A stretch of DNA of 64,000 nucleotides, taken from NCBI RefSeq assembly GCF_008001235.1, contig NZ_CP040751.1:541001-605000 (forward strand), written 5' to 3'. The position numbers and the translations under genes are program-made. The DNA is from Salidesulfovibrio onnuriiensis (GTDB lineage: Bacteria > Desulfobacterota > Desulfovibrionia > Desulfovibrionales > Desulfovibrionaceae). Positions within the stretch are counted from its first letter, which is position 1. Every line of letters starts with the position of its first letter. Positions 56,969 through 64,000 of this stretch are shown here, in pieces. The notes below the pieces were generated by a model. It saw only the letters and a list, made by a program, of their open reading frames with translations, was not told where the DNA came from and did no database searches.

Positions 56969-56998
56969 AGCCCCGGCTTGGCCGGGGCTTTTTTTTGC
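56969..56998 (+). terminator. Intrinsic terminator before parA
   Basis: A 9-bp stem, AGCCCCGGC / GCCGGGGCT with loop TTG, is followed by eight T. It ends the nfeD-slipin-epimerase transcript. Confidence 0.9.
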
Positions 56999-57027
56999 CT
57001 TTTTTGCGTCTCAGGTTCTGTTCGTCC

Positions 57028-57056
57028 TTGCCATGAGAATTCTTTCGGTCTAGAAA
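57028..57056 (+). promoter_or_regulatory. Candidate parA promoter
   Basis: TTGCCA (57028-57033) is followed after 17 bases by TAGAAA (57051-57056). It lies just upstream of the two parS sites and ~120 bases before the parA start. Confidence 0.45.
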
Positions 57057-57078
57057 TTTCAAAGTCGGTATGATCATG

Positions 57079-57094
57079 TGTTTCACGTGAAACA
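57079..57094. promoter_or_regulatory. parS site 1
   Basis: TGTTTCACGTGAAACA is a perfect palindromic match to the chromosomal parS consensus. It lies directly upstream of parA and should be bound by ParB. Confidence 0.95.
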
Positions 57095-57112
57095 TGATGA
57101 TCAGACCGTAAT

Positions 57113-57128
57113 TGTTTCACGTGAAACA
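57113..57128. promoter_or_regulatory. parS site 2
   Basis: An identical TGTTTCACGTGAAACA lies 34 bases from the first copy, centre to centre. The pair forms a compact ParB loading region in the parA leader. Confidence 0.95.
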
Positions 57129-57175
57129 ATCTGATTGTGAGCAAGAACATATCGCGAAGACCAGGGGGCGACTCA

Positions 57176-57952
57176 GTGGCAAGACGAATTGTGATCGCGA
57201 ATCAGAAGGGTGGGGTGGGGAAGACCACCACTGCCGTCAACCTTGGCGCCTCGCTGGGCGTCATGGAAAAAAAGGTGCTTATCGTGGATTGCGATCCGCA
57301 GGGGAATGCCTCCAGCGGGCTGGGGTTCTACCCCGGCGACAAGCGCGAAAACATTTATTCCGTGTTGTTTTCGCCCAAGGATGTGCACAAGGCCATCTAT
57401 GATTCCGGGGTCCCGTATATGGATATCCTGCCGGGTACTCAGGACTTGGTGGGCGCGGAAATCGAGCTGGTGGACAAGTTCGGGCGAGAGTTTTTTCTCA
57501 AGGAATTGCTGGATGAAGTGGACGATGAATATGACTTCATCCTCATCGACTGCCCGCCGTCCCTTGGCCTGCTGACGGTCAACGCCCTGTGCGCCGCCCG
57601 CGAGCTGCTGGTGCCCCTTCAGTGCGAGTATTACGCATTGGAAGGCATTGCGCAGTTGCTGATGACATACGAACTGGTCCGCAAGCGTCTGAATCCTGAA
57701 CTGGATATCCTGGGCGTTGTCCTGACCATGTATGATTCGCGCAACAGGCTTTCCTGGCAGGTCAAGAACGAGGTGCGCAAGGCCTTTCCCCAGCACCTGT
57801 TCGAAGTCATCGTGCCCAGGAACGTGCGCCTGTCCGAGGCACCCAGTTTCGGCAAGCCGGTCATCAATTACGACGTCAAGTCCAAGGGCGCCGAGGCCTA
57901 TCTGGCCCTTGCCCAGGAAGTGGTTCGGAGCAAGACCGAACATTCGTCATAA
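57176..57952 (+). CDS. parA: Chromosome-partition ATPase ParA (Soj)
   Basis: This 258-residue deviant Walker ATPase has KGGVGKTT at residues ~10-17, VDCDPQGNASSG, FILIDCPPSLGLLTVNAL and VLTMYDSRNRLS. It moves ParB-parS complexes. GTG 57176 is chosen because MARRIVIANQKGG is the usual ParA beginning; GTG 57137 upstream overlaps the parS region and lacks a ribosome binding site. parB follows after a gap that contains a - strand gene, so ParA and ParB are not a simple operon here. Confidence 0.93.
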   Translation: MARRIVIANQKGGVGKTTTAVNLGASLGVMEKKVLIVDCDPQGNASSGLGFYPGDKRENIYSVLFSPKDVHKAIYDSGVPYMDILPGTQDLVGAEIELVDKFGREFFLKELLDEVDDEYDFILIDCPPSLGLLTVNALCAARELLVPLQCEYYALEGIAQLLMTYELVRKRLNPELDILGVVLTMYDSRNRLSWQVKNEVRKAFPQHLFEVIVPRNVRLSEAPSFGKPVINYDVKSKGAEAYLALAQEVVRSKTEHSS

Positions 57953-57973
57953 AAAACCCCGCCGGAGCGGGGT
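57950..57973 (-). terminator. Terminator of the - strand gene at 57992
   Basis: On the - strand the stem ACCCCGC / GCGGGGT with loop TCCG is followed by TTTTTT. It sits right at the parA stop and just past the stop of the zinc-ribbon gene. Confidence 0.7.
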
Positions 57974-57991
57974 GGAGAGTCGTGGCGGGTA

Positions 57992-58411
57992 TTAGTACTG
58001 CCCTTCTTTTCGTAGATCTTTTTCACGATAGGGTTGGTTTTCCACCTTGATGGTGTCCTTGAAATGCTTCTTGGTGATTTTTGCGTGGCATTTCTGGCAG
58101 GTGAAGGAGACCAGCCCGGCCAGGTTGGCCGAGGAGAGCCGGAATTTGCGTGGATTGTCCTGTTGCCAGTTCTCCGTGGATTCCCCGCAGTTGTCGCAGT
58201 GAACATCGGTGTCCACCGCGTAGGGGAAATCCCAGTACTCCTTGAGCGTTTCCCAATCCGCCAGTGGCTCGGGGCGCTCGGGAGGGGCTTCCTGGATGTT
58301 CAGGGCCTTGAGCACGGTCGGTTTGATGGAGGCCCAGGCGTCGGCGGTCAGCAGACAGCCGATCAGGTTGCCGTCCTTGTCGAAAAGTTCCGTGAAATGA
58401 TCGCTGCTCAT
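57992..58411 (-). CDS. Small zinc-ribbon-like protein between parA and parB
   Basis: This 139-residue protein has two Cys pairs (CDNCGES and CQKCHAK, ~33 residues apart), forming a likely C4 zinc ribbon. Its start is MSSDHFTELFDKDGNLIGCLL and it has a Lys-rich C-terminus. AAGGAG precedes ATG 58411; a longer reading upstream has no clear start. It is on the opposite strand to parA and parB, between them. I recognise no family and no link to partition. It may be a nucleic-acid- or protein-binding regulator. Confidence 0.7.
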   Translation of the reverse strand: MSSDHFTELFDKDGNLIGCLLTADAWASIKPTVLKALNIQEAPPERPEPLADWETLKEYWDFPYAVDTDVHCDNCGESTENWQQDNPRKFRLSSANLAGLVSFTCQKCHAKITKKHFKDTIKVENQPYREKDLRKEGQY

Positions 58412-58508
58412 GGCGGCTCCTTTAGTTGTGAATTGGTTGCACAGGGTTATAGGCATTAAGCGCCCGATGGGCAAGTGGCTTGAACCCGAGAGATAAGTGA
58501 GGAAAGAT

Positions 58509-59426
58509 ATGTCCATGAACAAAGGTCTTGGCCGTGGTTTGGATGCATTGCTGGGCGGCGTCCGGGAAGAGGAAGAAAAAGGTCTGGAAGCCGCTTCCGT
58601 GCAGATGATCCCCGTGAGCTCGGTGGTCGCCAACCCGTATCAGCCGCGTCGGGAGTTCGATTCCGCCGCCCTGGACGACCTTGCGGCCTCCATCAAGGCC
58701 CAGGGGGTTTTGCAGCCCATCCTGGTGCGCCCTGTGGGTGATGATCGCTATGAACTTGTGGCCGGGGAGCGCAGGCTGCGCGCCTCCAAGATCGCGGGCC
58801 TGGTGGACGTTCCCTCCCTGGTGCGCGAGATGAACGATCAGGAAAGTCTGGCCATCGCGCTCATCGAAAACCTGCAGCGCGAGGACCTGAACCCCGTGGA
58901 AGAGGCGCTCGGCTACCAGCAGCTGCAAAAGGAATTCGGCCTGAGCCAGGACGAGCTTTCCCGGCAGGTGGGCAAGAGTCGTTCCGCCGTGGCCAACTCG
59001 CTTCGGCTCCTGAACCTGCCCGAGGAGGTTCAGCAGCATATCCAGATGGGGAAAATTTCCGCGGGCCATGGCCGTGCGATCATGGCGATCACAGAATCCG
59101 AGCCGCAGGCGGACCTTCATGAGCGGATCATGGAAAACGGGCTCACCGTGCGTCAGGCCGAGGCGCAGGCCTCGTTCTGGAAGCAGAACGGCCGCCTTCC
59201 GGGCGCCGACGAGGTGGGAGCCCCGGTCAAGTCCGCTGGAGCGACTTCTCACAAGGAGTCTTTGGACCCTTCCATGCAGGAACTACAGGCCGTACTCTGC
59301 GAGAGCCTGGATCTTGCGGTCAAGGTTTCCGGTTCCCAGGAAAAAGGGCGGATTACCTTGTCATATCGGCAGGGAGACGAATTGCGTTCGCTGTTGGAGA
59401 AGCTTGGAGTCGAGAGCCCGTTCTAG
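58509..59426 (+). CDS. parB: Chromosome-partition protein ParB
   Basis: This 305-residue CTPase has NKGLGRGLDALLGG at the N-terminus (the ParA-stimulating region), VANPYQPRREFD, the CTP-binding GERRLRASKIAG, and the helix-turn-helix region LSQDELSRQVGKSRSAVANSLRLL. It loads at parS and slides along DNA. ATG 58509 has GAGGAAA at good spacing; ATG 58515 is also possible. A zinc-ribbon gene lies between it and parA. The C-terminal dimer domain ends with RSLLEKLGVE. Confidence 0.95.
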   Translation: MSMNKGLGRGLDALLGGVREEEEKGLEAASVQMIPVSSVVANPYQPRREFDSAALDDLAASIKAQGVLQPILVRPVGDDRYELVAGERRLRASKIAGLVDVPSLVREMNDQESLAIALIENLQREDLNPVEEALGYQQLQKEFGLSQDELSRQVGKSRSAVANSLRLLNLPEEVQQHIQMGKISAGHGRAIMAITESEPQADLHERIMENGLTVRQAEAQASFWKQNGRLPGADEVGAPVKSAGATSHKESLDPSMQELQAVLCESLDLAVKVSGSQEKGRITLSYRQGDELRSLLEKLGVESPF

Positions 59427-59454
59427 GCGGTTTGCATATCGCCGGAAGGCAGAC

Positions 59455-59553
59455 ATGTTTGAACTGAATTTGATTCTGATTGATTCGAACAGGCAACCTT
59501 GGGCCGCAGGATGCGCCGTGATCAAGTCCCAGGCGCGCGGCAAGGAGCTATGA
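59455..59553 (+). CDS. Short leader-like ORF upstream of hldE
   Basis: This 32-codon frame (MFELNLILIDSNRQPWAAGC... ending RGKEL) is preceded by GGAAGG at good spacing, and its TGA overlaps the hldE ATG as ATGA. Too short for family recognition. It may set hldE translation by coupling; it could also be a chance frame. Confidence 0.4.
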   Translation: MFELNLILIDSNRQPWAAGCAVIKSQARGKEL

Positions 59554-60551
59554 CATATATGAAAGAACTAGTAAGGAATATGGCCGGGAAAAAGGTGATG
59601 ATCCTGGGCGATCTCATGCTCGATCATTACATGGTTGGTTCGGTGGAACGCATTTCCCCGGAAGCGCCCGTGCCGGTGGTGCGGGTGGAACGCGAGAAGT
59701 TCCTCATGGGCGGCGCAGGAAACGTGGCCATGAACATCGCCGCCCTGGGCGGTGCGCCCATGCTTGTGGGCGTGATCGGCGACGACAGGGAAGGGGATGA
59801 GCTCAAGACCTTGTGCGAACAAGCGCAACTCTCTGTGAACCTACTGACCGACCCGAACCGGCCGTCCACCAAGAAGACTCGCATCATCGCGCAAAATCAG
59901 CAGATATGCCGGGTGGACAGCGAAGACAGCGGCCCTTTGAGCGAGGCGTTGCTGGACCAACTCTTCAAGTATCTGCAAGCTGAACTGCAACAGTACCCCG
60001 TGGTCATTCTTTCCGACTATGGCAAGGGATTCATTTCCGCGCCGTTCATGGATCGCTTGAATGCGCTGCTGGAAACCATGTCCAGGCGTCCTCTTGTCCT
60101 GGTGGACCCCAAGATCGTCAACTACGATCTGTACAGGGGCGTGGATCTGCTGACCCCCAACACCAAGGAAGCCGGGGAGGGGGCAGGAATCCTGGTCACG
60201 GACAAGCCCTCGGTGCTACGCGCCGGCGAAGCGCTTTTCAGGCGTCTCGACTGTAAGCACCTGCTGATCACCCTGGGACCGGACGGCATGGCCCTGTTCC
60301 ATGATCGCGAGCATATTCAGCATATTCCGACTTTCGCCAAAAAGGTCTTCGACGTGACCGGAGCCGGTGATACGGTGATCGGGGCCTTGGGCCTGGCCCT
60401 GGCGTCGGGAGCCGACCTTTTGAGCGCCTGTACCCTGGCCAACCATGCCGCGGGCATAGTGGTGGGCCAGGTGGGCGCAGCCACGGCCTCGGCGCAGGAG
60501 CTGCTCGAGGAAGTGGAATGCCATTCCGGCCATCCCGTTTCGACCTGGTAG
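59550..60551 (+). CDS. hldE: D-glycero-beta-D-manno-heptose-7-phosphate kinase (HldE kinase domain only)
   Basis: This 333-residue ribokinase-family enzyme has the family start MILGDLMLDHYMVGSVERIS, MGGAGNVAMNIAALGG, and the phosphate-binding DVTGAGDTVIGALGLALASG near the C-terminus. Only the kinase half is present; the cytidylyl/adenylyltransferase half of full HldE is absent. It phosphorylates heptose 7-phosphate for LPS core. Two starts are possible: ATG 59550 (in ATGA overlap with the short leader) or ATG 59559. The second has better spacing to GGAG. HldC should be encoded elsewhere. Confidence 0.88.
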   Translation: MTYMKELVRNMAGKKVMILGDLMLDHYMVGSVERISPEAPVPVVRVEREKFLMGGAGNVAMNIAALGGAPMLVGVIGDDREGDELKTLCEQAQLSVNLLTDPNRPSTKKTRIIAQNQQICRVDSEDSGPLSEALLDQLFKYLQAELQQYPVVILSDYGKGFISAPFMDRLNALLETMSRRPLVLVDPKIVNYDLYRGVDLLTPNTKEAGEGAGILVTDKPSVLRAGEALFRRLDCKHLLITLGPDGMALFHDREHIQHIPTFAKKVFDVTGAGDTVIGALGLALASGADLLSACTLANHAAGIVVGQVGAATASAQELLEEVECHSGHPVSTW

Positions 60552-60589
60552 TGAACTTCGTGAACAAATCGTAATACGGGGGAATATTC

Positions 60590-61912
60590 ATGGGCACCAA
60601 GAAGAAAAATGACCAGACAGCCATTCGGACCCTCGGACCGGCCAAGATCGATACCTGTATCCCCATGTGCCGGCCCGTGGACGAATCCAAACCCATGATC
60701 GTGACGCTCACGGCCGACGACATCGAGAATCTCACGGATGATCATGTCACGCTCGAGCTGGAGGCGGCGGGACCCCGGGAAAAGCTCTATTTCGATCCCT
60801 CCAAGACCAAGTGCGCCATCGTCACCTGCGGCGGCCTGTGCCCGGGCATCAACGACGTGATCCGGGCCATCGTCATGGAGGCCTACCACAACTACGACGT
60901 CGCCTCCGTGGTTGGCGTCCAGTTCGGCCTGCGCGGGTTCATTCCTGAATATCAGTTCGATTTCATCGAGCTGACCCCGGACCGTGTTGCGGACATTCAC
61001 CAGTTCGGCGGCACCATCCTCGGCTCGTCCCGCGGGCTGCAGGCCCCGGACCAGATCGTGGACGCGCTGGAGCGCTCCAACATCAACGTGTTGTTCATGA
61101 TCGGCGGCGACGGGACCATGAAGGCGGCAAAGGCCATTGTCCGCGAGATCGACAAACGGGGCCAGAAGATATCGGTCATCGGAATCCCCAAGACCATCGA
61201 CAACGACATCAATTTCGTGACCAAGTCCTTTGGGTTCGACACGGCCGTGGAAAAGGCCACCGAATCCATCCAGTGCGCGCACGTGGAAGCCGTGGGCATG
61301 CAGAACGGGATCGGCCTGGTCAAGCTCATGGGCCGGGAATCCGGGTTTATCGCGGCCCAGTCGACCCTGGCCCTCAAGGAAGTCAATTTCGTGCTTATTC
61401 CGGAAAAGAAGTTCGAGCTGCACGGGGAGGGCAACTTCCTGCAATCCCTGGAAAATCGGCTCAAAAATCGGGGCCATGCCGTGATCGTCTGCGCCGAGGG
61501 CGCTGGCCAGGAGCTTTGCCCGGACTACGGCAAGCCGGATGAGTCGGGCAACCCGGTCCTGGGCGACATTTGCGGGGTGCTCAAGAAGGAGATCAAGGAA
61601 TACTTCGGCAAGCTGGGCATGGAGTACGGCATGAAGTACATCGATCCCAGCTACATTATCCGTTCAGTGCCCGCCAACGCCAACGACCGCATCTACTGCG
61701 GCTTCCTGGGCCAGAACTCGGTGCATGCGGCCATGTCCGGCAAGACCGGCATGGTGGTGAGCATGCTCCAGAATCGCATGATCCATCTGCCGCTGGAACT
61801 GGTCACCGAGCGCCGCAAGAAACTGAATACCAATTCCGCGTATTGGCGGTCCGTGCTGGAGTCCACCGGGCAGGAGGATTTCTGCAAGATGGACCCCACC
61901 TGCAGGAGATAA
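60590..61912 (+). CDS. 6-phosphofructokinase (mixed ATP/PPi motifs)
   Basis: This 440-residue phosphofructokinase adds a phosphate to fructose 6-phosphate. FMIGGDGTMKAAKAI has Gly at the position that marks ATP use. GIPKTIDNDINF has Lys in place of the Gly of bacterial ATP enzymes, as in PPi-dependent ones. This mix is typical of the plant/protist-like ATP-PFK clade, so the donor is likely ATP but should be tested. GGGGGA precedes the ATG. The ends of the protein (KMDPTCRR) are normal. A strong terminator follows directly. Confidence 0.9.
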   Translation: MGTKKKNDQTAIRTLGPAKIDTCIPMCRPVDESKPMIVTLTADDIENLTDDHVTLELEAAGPREKLYFDPSKTKCAIVTCGGLCPGINDVIRAIVMEAYHNYDVASVVGVQFGLRGFIPEYQFDFIELTPDRVADIHQFGGTILGSSRGLQAPDQIVDALERSNINVLFMIGGDGTMKAAKAIVREIDKRGQKISVIGIPKTIDNDINFVTKSFGFDTAVEKATESIQCAHVEAVGMQNGIGLVKLMGRESGFIAAQSTLALKEVNFVLIPEKKFELHGEGNFLQSLENRLKNRGHAVIVCAEGAGQELCPDYGKPDESGNPVLGDICGVLKKEIKEYFGKLGMEYGMKYIDPSYIIRSVPANANDRIYCGFLGQNSVHAAMSGKTGMVVSMLQNRMIHLPLELVTERRKKLNTNSAYWRSVLESTGQEDFCKMDPTCRR

Positions 61913-61914
61913 AA

Positions 61915-61938
61915 AAAGGGAGCCGAAAGGCTCCCTTT
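61915..61938. terminator. Bidirectional terminator
   Basis: A perfect 10-bp stem, AAAGGGAGCC / GGCTCCCTTT with loop GAAA, lies between convergent genes, the phosphofructokinase (+) and the gene at 61962 (-). On the - strand it is followed by T7. Confidence 0.9.
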
Positions 61939-61961
61939 CTCATGGCAGGTGAAAAGGCTTT

Positions 61962-62354
61962 CTATTCGTTGGCGGCCAGCTTGCGGCGGACGTGTTCGTA
62001 GACCGTGCTGGAGGCGGAGCGTTCGGATTCGATGGCCAGTGTCAGCAGTTCCAGGAGGAGATCGGTGTCGTAGTCCATTTCCAGGCCGCCGTTGTTCACA
62101 CGGCAGGTCTCCTGGCCCGGCTGCACCGTGTAGGCTCTGCGCTCGCGGGCATGGCCTATGGCGGAGATGATGCTGTAGGCGTATGCATCGGAGTCGTTCT
62201 TGTAGAGTTTCTCCATGGTCAGCATGCCCGTGTCGTCATTGAAATACATTTCCTCGCCGACCAGATGCCCCTTGAAGGGCAGATCCTCGCCGAAATCGTT
62301 GGGAAGGCTTACTTCCAGGACCGGATCGTGTCCGGCCATCTTCTTCACTGCCAT
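61962..62354 (-). CDS. Conserved hypothetical protein, 130 residues
   Basis: I recognise no named family. The protein is acidic and soluble: MAVKKMAGHDPVLEVSLPNDF, a GHLVGEEMYFNDDTGM middle, and the C-terminal LLLELLTLAIESERSASSTV. ATG 62354 has AAGGAGC upstream. Its start lies 11 bases after the stop of the excisionase-like gene at 62365, so the two are cotranscribed and the pair may act together. Confidence 0.72.
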   Translation of the reverse strand: MAVKKMAGHDPVLEVSLPNDFGEDLPFKGHLVGEEMYFNDDTGMLTMEKLYKNDSDAYAYSIISAIGHARERRAYTVQPGQETCRVNNGGLEMDYDTDLLLELLTLAIESERSASSTVYEHVRRKLAANE

Positions 62355-62364
62355 TATCTGCTCC

Positions 62365-62610
62365 TTACTCCAGAGGGAGTTTAAGCTGTTTGGGTCCCTT
62401 GGTTTCCTTTTTGGCCACCTGGACCTCTTTCCAACCATGTTCAATAAATTCAAGCAGTGAAGCCTCTGCGACACGCCACTGACTCCCGATCTTGATGGCC
62501 TTGATGCTGCCAGCCGTCACCAGCCGGTACGCGGTGCGGTAGTGCACTCTCAGGGCATCGGCCACTTCCTGAATCGTCAGAAGTGCAGGTGTGTTAGGGG
62601 TGTCTTGCAT
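62365..62610 (-). CDS. Excisionase-like helix-turn-helix protein
   Basis: This 81-residue MerR-like/excisionase-family DNA-binding protein has LTIQEVADALRVHYRTAYRLV and IKIGSQWRVAEASLLEFI, the winged-helix pattern of small excisionase-type regulators. No integrase or phage gene is near, so it is more likely a transcription regulator. A promoter with an inverted repeat covering its -10 lies just upstream and could be autoregulated by it. It heads a two-gene transcript with 61962. Confidence 0.82.
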   Translation of the reverse strand: MQDTPNTPALLTIQEVADALRVHYRTAYRLVTAGSIKAIKIGSQWRVAEASLLEFIEHGWKEVQVAKKETKGPKQLKLPLE

Positions 62611-62647
62611 GGCCGCACTGTCTACTGTTTATACATACAAGGCAAGT

Positions 62648-62675
62648 ATTGTCATAATCAGACAATAAATGTCAA
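62648..62675 (-). promoter_or_regulatory. Promoter and candidate operator of the excisionase-like regulator
   Basis: On the - strand TTGACA (62675-62670) is followed after 16 bases by GACAAT (62653-62648). The inverted repeat ATTGTC / GACAAT (7-base centre, 62648-62666) covers the spacer and -10, so a bound dimer would block RNA polymerase. Autoregulation is inference. Confidence 0.45.
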
Positions 62676-62749
62676 CAAAGTACAACGCAGCACAACAGAG
62701 TCTAGACTTTTTCTAGGCAGTCGCTATGCGATTGCTTTACAGGGCGTTA

Positions 62750-62767
62750 GGGAAAGGTTGCTTTCCC
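62750..62767 (-). terminator. Weak hairpin after the membrane glycosyltransferase
   Basis: GGGAAAG / CTTTCCC with a 4-base loop lies 38 bases past the 62805 stop. There is no T-run, so this is a possible terminator only. Confidence 0.3.
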
Positions 62768-62804
62768 GGGCCTGAAAACAGAGCAAGATTATAAAGGACT
62801 CAGA

Positions 62805-64000
62805 TCAGAACGAGCCACCTTTTCGGGGCCAATAGCCGTTGTAGCCTCGGCACAGGAAAATGGTGAATGTCCGCGCCGGCATGCCGTTGTAGGTGGTGTG
62901 GACCGGAATGGGATCGCTGATGGACTCGAACATCTTTTCGATGTCCGGGTAGGTCCCTTTTTCCAGTTTCTTGCGGACAAAGATGGCGTCCCAGCCGATC
63001 TTGTCCTGGGGACCGTTCCATATGTCGTATTGGTTCATGCGCCGATTCTGTACCCAGGCGCAATAGGTGCGCGGCTGGCCGGGGACGTAAAAGGCCAGCG
63101 CAGAGGTCATGTCGTAGAGTTCCGAAAAAATAAAGACCTTGTCGGGGTTCGCGAACCGGGTGAGGCGGAGGTCTTCGACGGTCTGCCCCAACTCCTCCCA
63201 GCCCTTGAGCCGGTTGGTGATATTGTATTCCCGGGGAATGGGCAGCAGGTGCGCCGTATGGACAAGCAGGAATATGGCCAGGGAAAGTGCGGCAAGGAAA
63301 TAGATTCCCCAGGATTTGATTCTGCGAGCACGCAGCAGGGAGTCCAGTCCGTGTGCCGCCAGCATGGCGCCGGCCACATAGCTGACGGCCGACCAGTTGG
63401 GCATGATCTTGGTGTGGAAGCTCCAGGCAATGAAAAAGAGCCAGATAGGCCAGAAAAAGGTTGCCAGGAGCAGGGACTGGCGCTGGTCCACCTCCGGGCG
63501 TTCGCGAAAGGGACTGACAATCGTATTGCGGCAGTAAGCGCCGACAGCCTTGATGCCGCCGTAGAGCATGAGCAGCAGCCACCAGGGCGTGGCGAGCCCG
63601 AACTGGGATCCGATGTAGTCCGGGAAACGGTCGAAGCGGATCAGCGGGGCATCGGAACCGCCGACCCCTGCCAGGTGGGAAACGTGCTTGAAACCCACGA
63701 AGCCGTTCTGCACGTTCCATATGAGGATGGGCAGGAAGCCGATGACCAGGCCTGCCCCGAGAGCCGTGAACAGGTATTTCCAGAAATGCCTGGGGGTAAG
63801 GTCCCTGCGGCGCAGGGCGAATCCGTAAAGGAAGGCCAGGCCGCCAAAGGCCAGCATCATGTATTTCGCCAGGATGCCCAACCCGAAAAGCAGGGCCAGG
63901 ACGGCAAAAGGCCAGATTCTCGCCTTGGTGCTGGGCGGAGGAAGATTCTTCTTGGGTGTGCTGCCCAGGTAAAGGCAGGCCATGGAACTGGCCCAGCAGA
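62805..64000 (-). CDS. GT39/ArnT-like integral membrane glycosyltransferase (N-terminus outside window)
   Basis: The frame runs off the right edge; at least 397 residues are visible. It has many membrane spans (FAVLALLFGLGILAKYMML, LFTALGAGLVIGFLPILIW, WWLLLMLYGGIKAV, FFWPIWLFFIAWS, IYFLAALSLAIFLLVH) and a C-terminal soluble tail. This is the layout of PMT_2/GT39 enzymes, which transfer sugar from polyprenyl phosphate in the periplasm (for example ArnT). The N-terminal acidic catalytic motif is not visible here. The acceptor could be lipid A or a protein; I cannot choose. Its stop is 194 bases from the excisionase-like gene. Confidence 0.75.
   Translation of the reverse strand, partial: CWASSMACLYLGSTPKKNLPPPSTKARIWPFAVLALLFGLGILAKYMMLAFGGLAFLYGFALRRRDLTPRHFWKYLFTALGAGLVIGFLPILIWNVQNGFVGFKHVSHLAGVGGSDAPLIRFDRFPDYIGSQFGLATPWWLLLMLYGGIKAVGAYCRNTIVSPFRERPEVDQRQSLLLATFFWPIWLFFIAWSFHTKIMPNWSAVSYVAGAMLAAHGLDSLLRARRIKSWGIYFLAALSLAIFLLVHTAHLLPIPREYNITNRLKGWEELGQTVEDLRLTRFANPDKVFIFSELYDMTSALAFYVPGQPRTYCAWVQNRRMNQYDIWNGPQDKIGWDAIFVRKKLEKGTYPDIEKMFESISDPIPVHTTYNGMPARTFTIFLCRGYNGYWPRKGGSF

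Noticed and set aside
62365-62610. Prophage or integrative element marked by the excisionase-like gene
   Set aside because: No integrase, phage gene or direct-repeat att sites in the neighbourhood.

Overview
The window is a chromosomal segment of a GC-rich, anaerobic Gram-negative bacterium, most likely of the Desulfovibrionales (Desulfovibrio / Pseudodesulfovibrio type). This rests on the protein families: a four-subunit 2-oxoacid:ferredoxin oxidoreductase, a DUF39 homocysteine-forming protein, a DUF362 ferredoxin-like protein, a divergent DnaA, and an NfeD/slipin pair. It also rests on a dispersed intergenic hairpin repeat that I associate with this group. I cannot name the species. The window contains dnaA-dnaN-gyrB-gyrA and, about 29 kb away, parA-parB with parS sites, so it lies at or near the replication origin. 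I saw no rRNA, tRNA, CRISPR array, transposase or prophage.

Region 1 (1-19.4 kb) is a surface-polysaccharide / glycan locus, nearly all on the + strand with many ATGA or TAATG overlaps. It holds a GT2 glycosyltransferase (cut by the window edge), a tyvelose-epimerase-like SDR, a HisH/HisF2-like pair, a WbpB-like oxidoreductase, a WbpE-like aminotransferase, several CgeB-type or GT4 glycosyltransferases, two methyltransferases, an asparagine-synthase-like amidotransferase (- strand), a GalE-like SDR and a UDP-sulfoquinovose synthase homologue. NAD synthetase, a Maf (DUF115) protein and a WbuC cupin follow. The set points to an amidinated or aminated, methylated and possibly sulfonated sugar polymer.

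Region 2 (19.3-26.7 kb) carries pabA-pabB-pabC on the - strand (p-aminobenzoate for folate), DUF362, a geranylgeranyl-reductase-like flavoprotein, a class-I glutamine amidotransferase and the DUF39 protein. Three copies of an intergenic hairpin repeat lie among them. Region 3 (26.7-35.3 kb) has a candidate oriC, then dnaA, dnaN, gyrB, gyrA and a TPR lipoprotein. Region 4 (35.2-46.4 kb) is regulatory and accessory: an XRE/DUF2975 pair with a clear promoter, an orphan sensor kinase, glnA (GSI-alpha), a PflX-like radical SAM protein with a CRP/FNR-type palindrome upstream, a PAS-containing chemoreceptor, and a rearranged patch. In that patch, a 242-bp duplicate of the end of a Tat-exported HD-domain gene is fused to a radical-SAM gene fragment, next to an AT-rich orphan membrane gene.

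Region 5 (46.6-64 kb) contains the 2-oxoacid:ferredoxin oxidoreductase operon, queA (with a parS-like site inside), a MerR-like coiled-coil protein, a lipoprotein, coaBC, the nfeD-slipin-epimerase run and the parABS module. These are followed by the heptose kinase domain of HldE, a phosphofructokinase with mixed nucleotide-type motifs, an excisionase-like regulator pair and a GT39-type membrane glycosyltransferase that runs off the right edge. All statements about family function come from recognition by eye; no database search was run.
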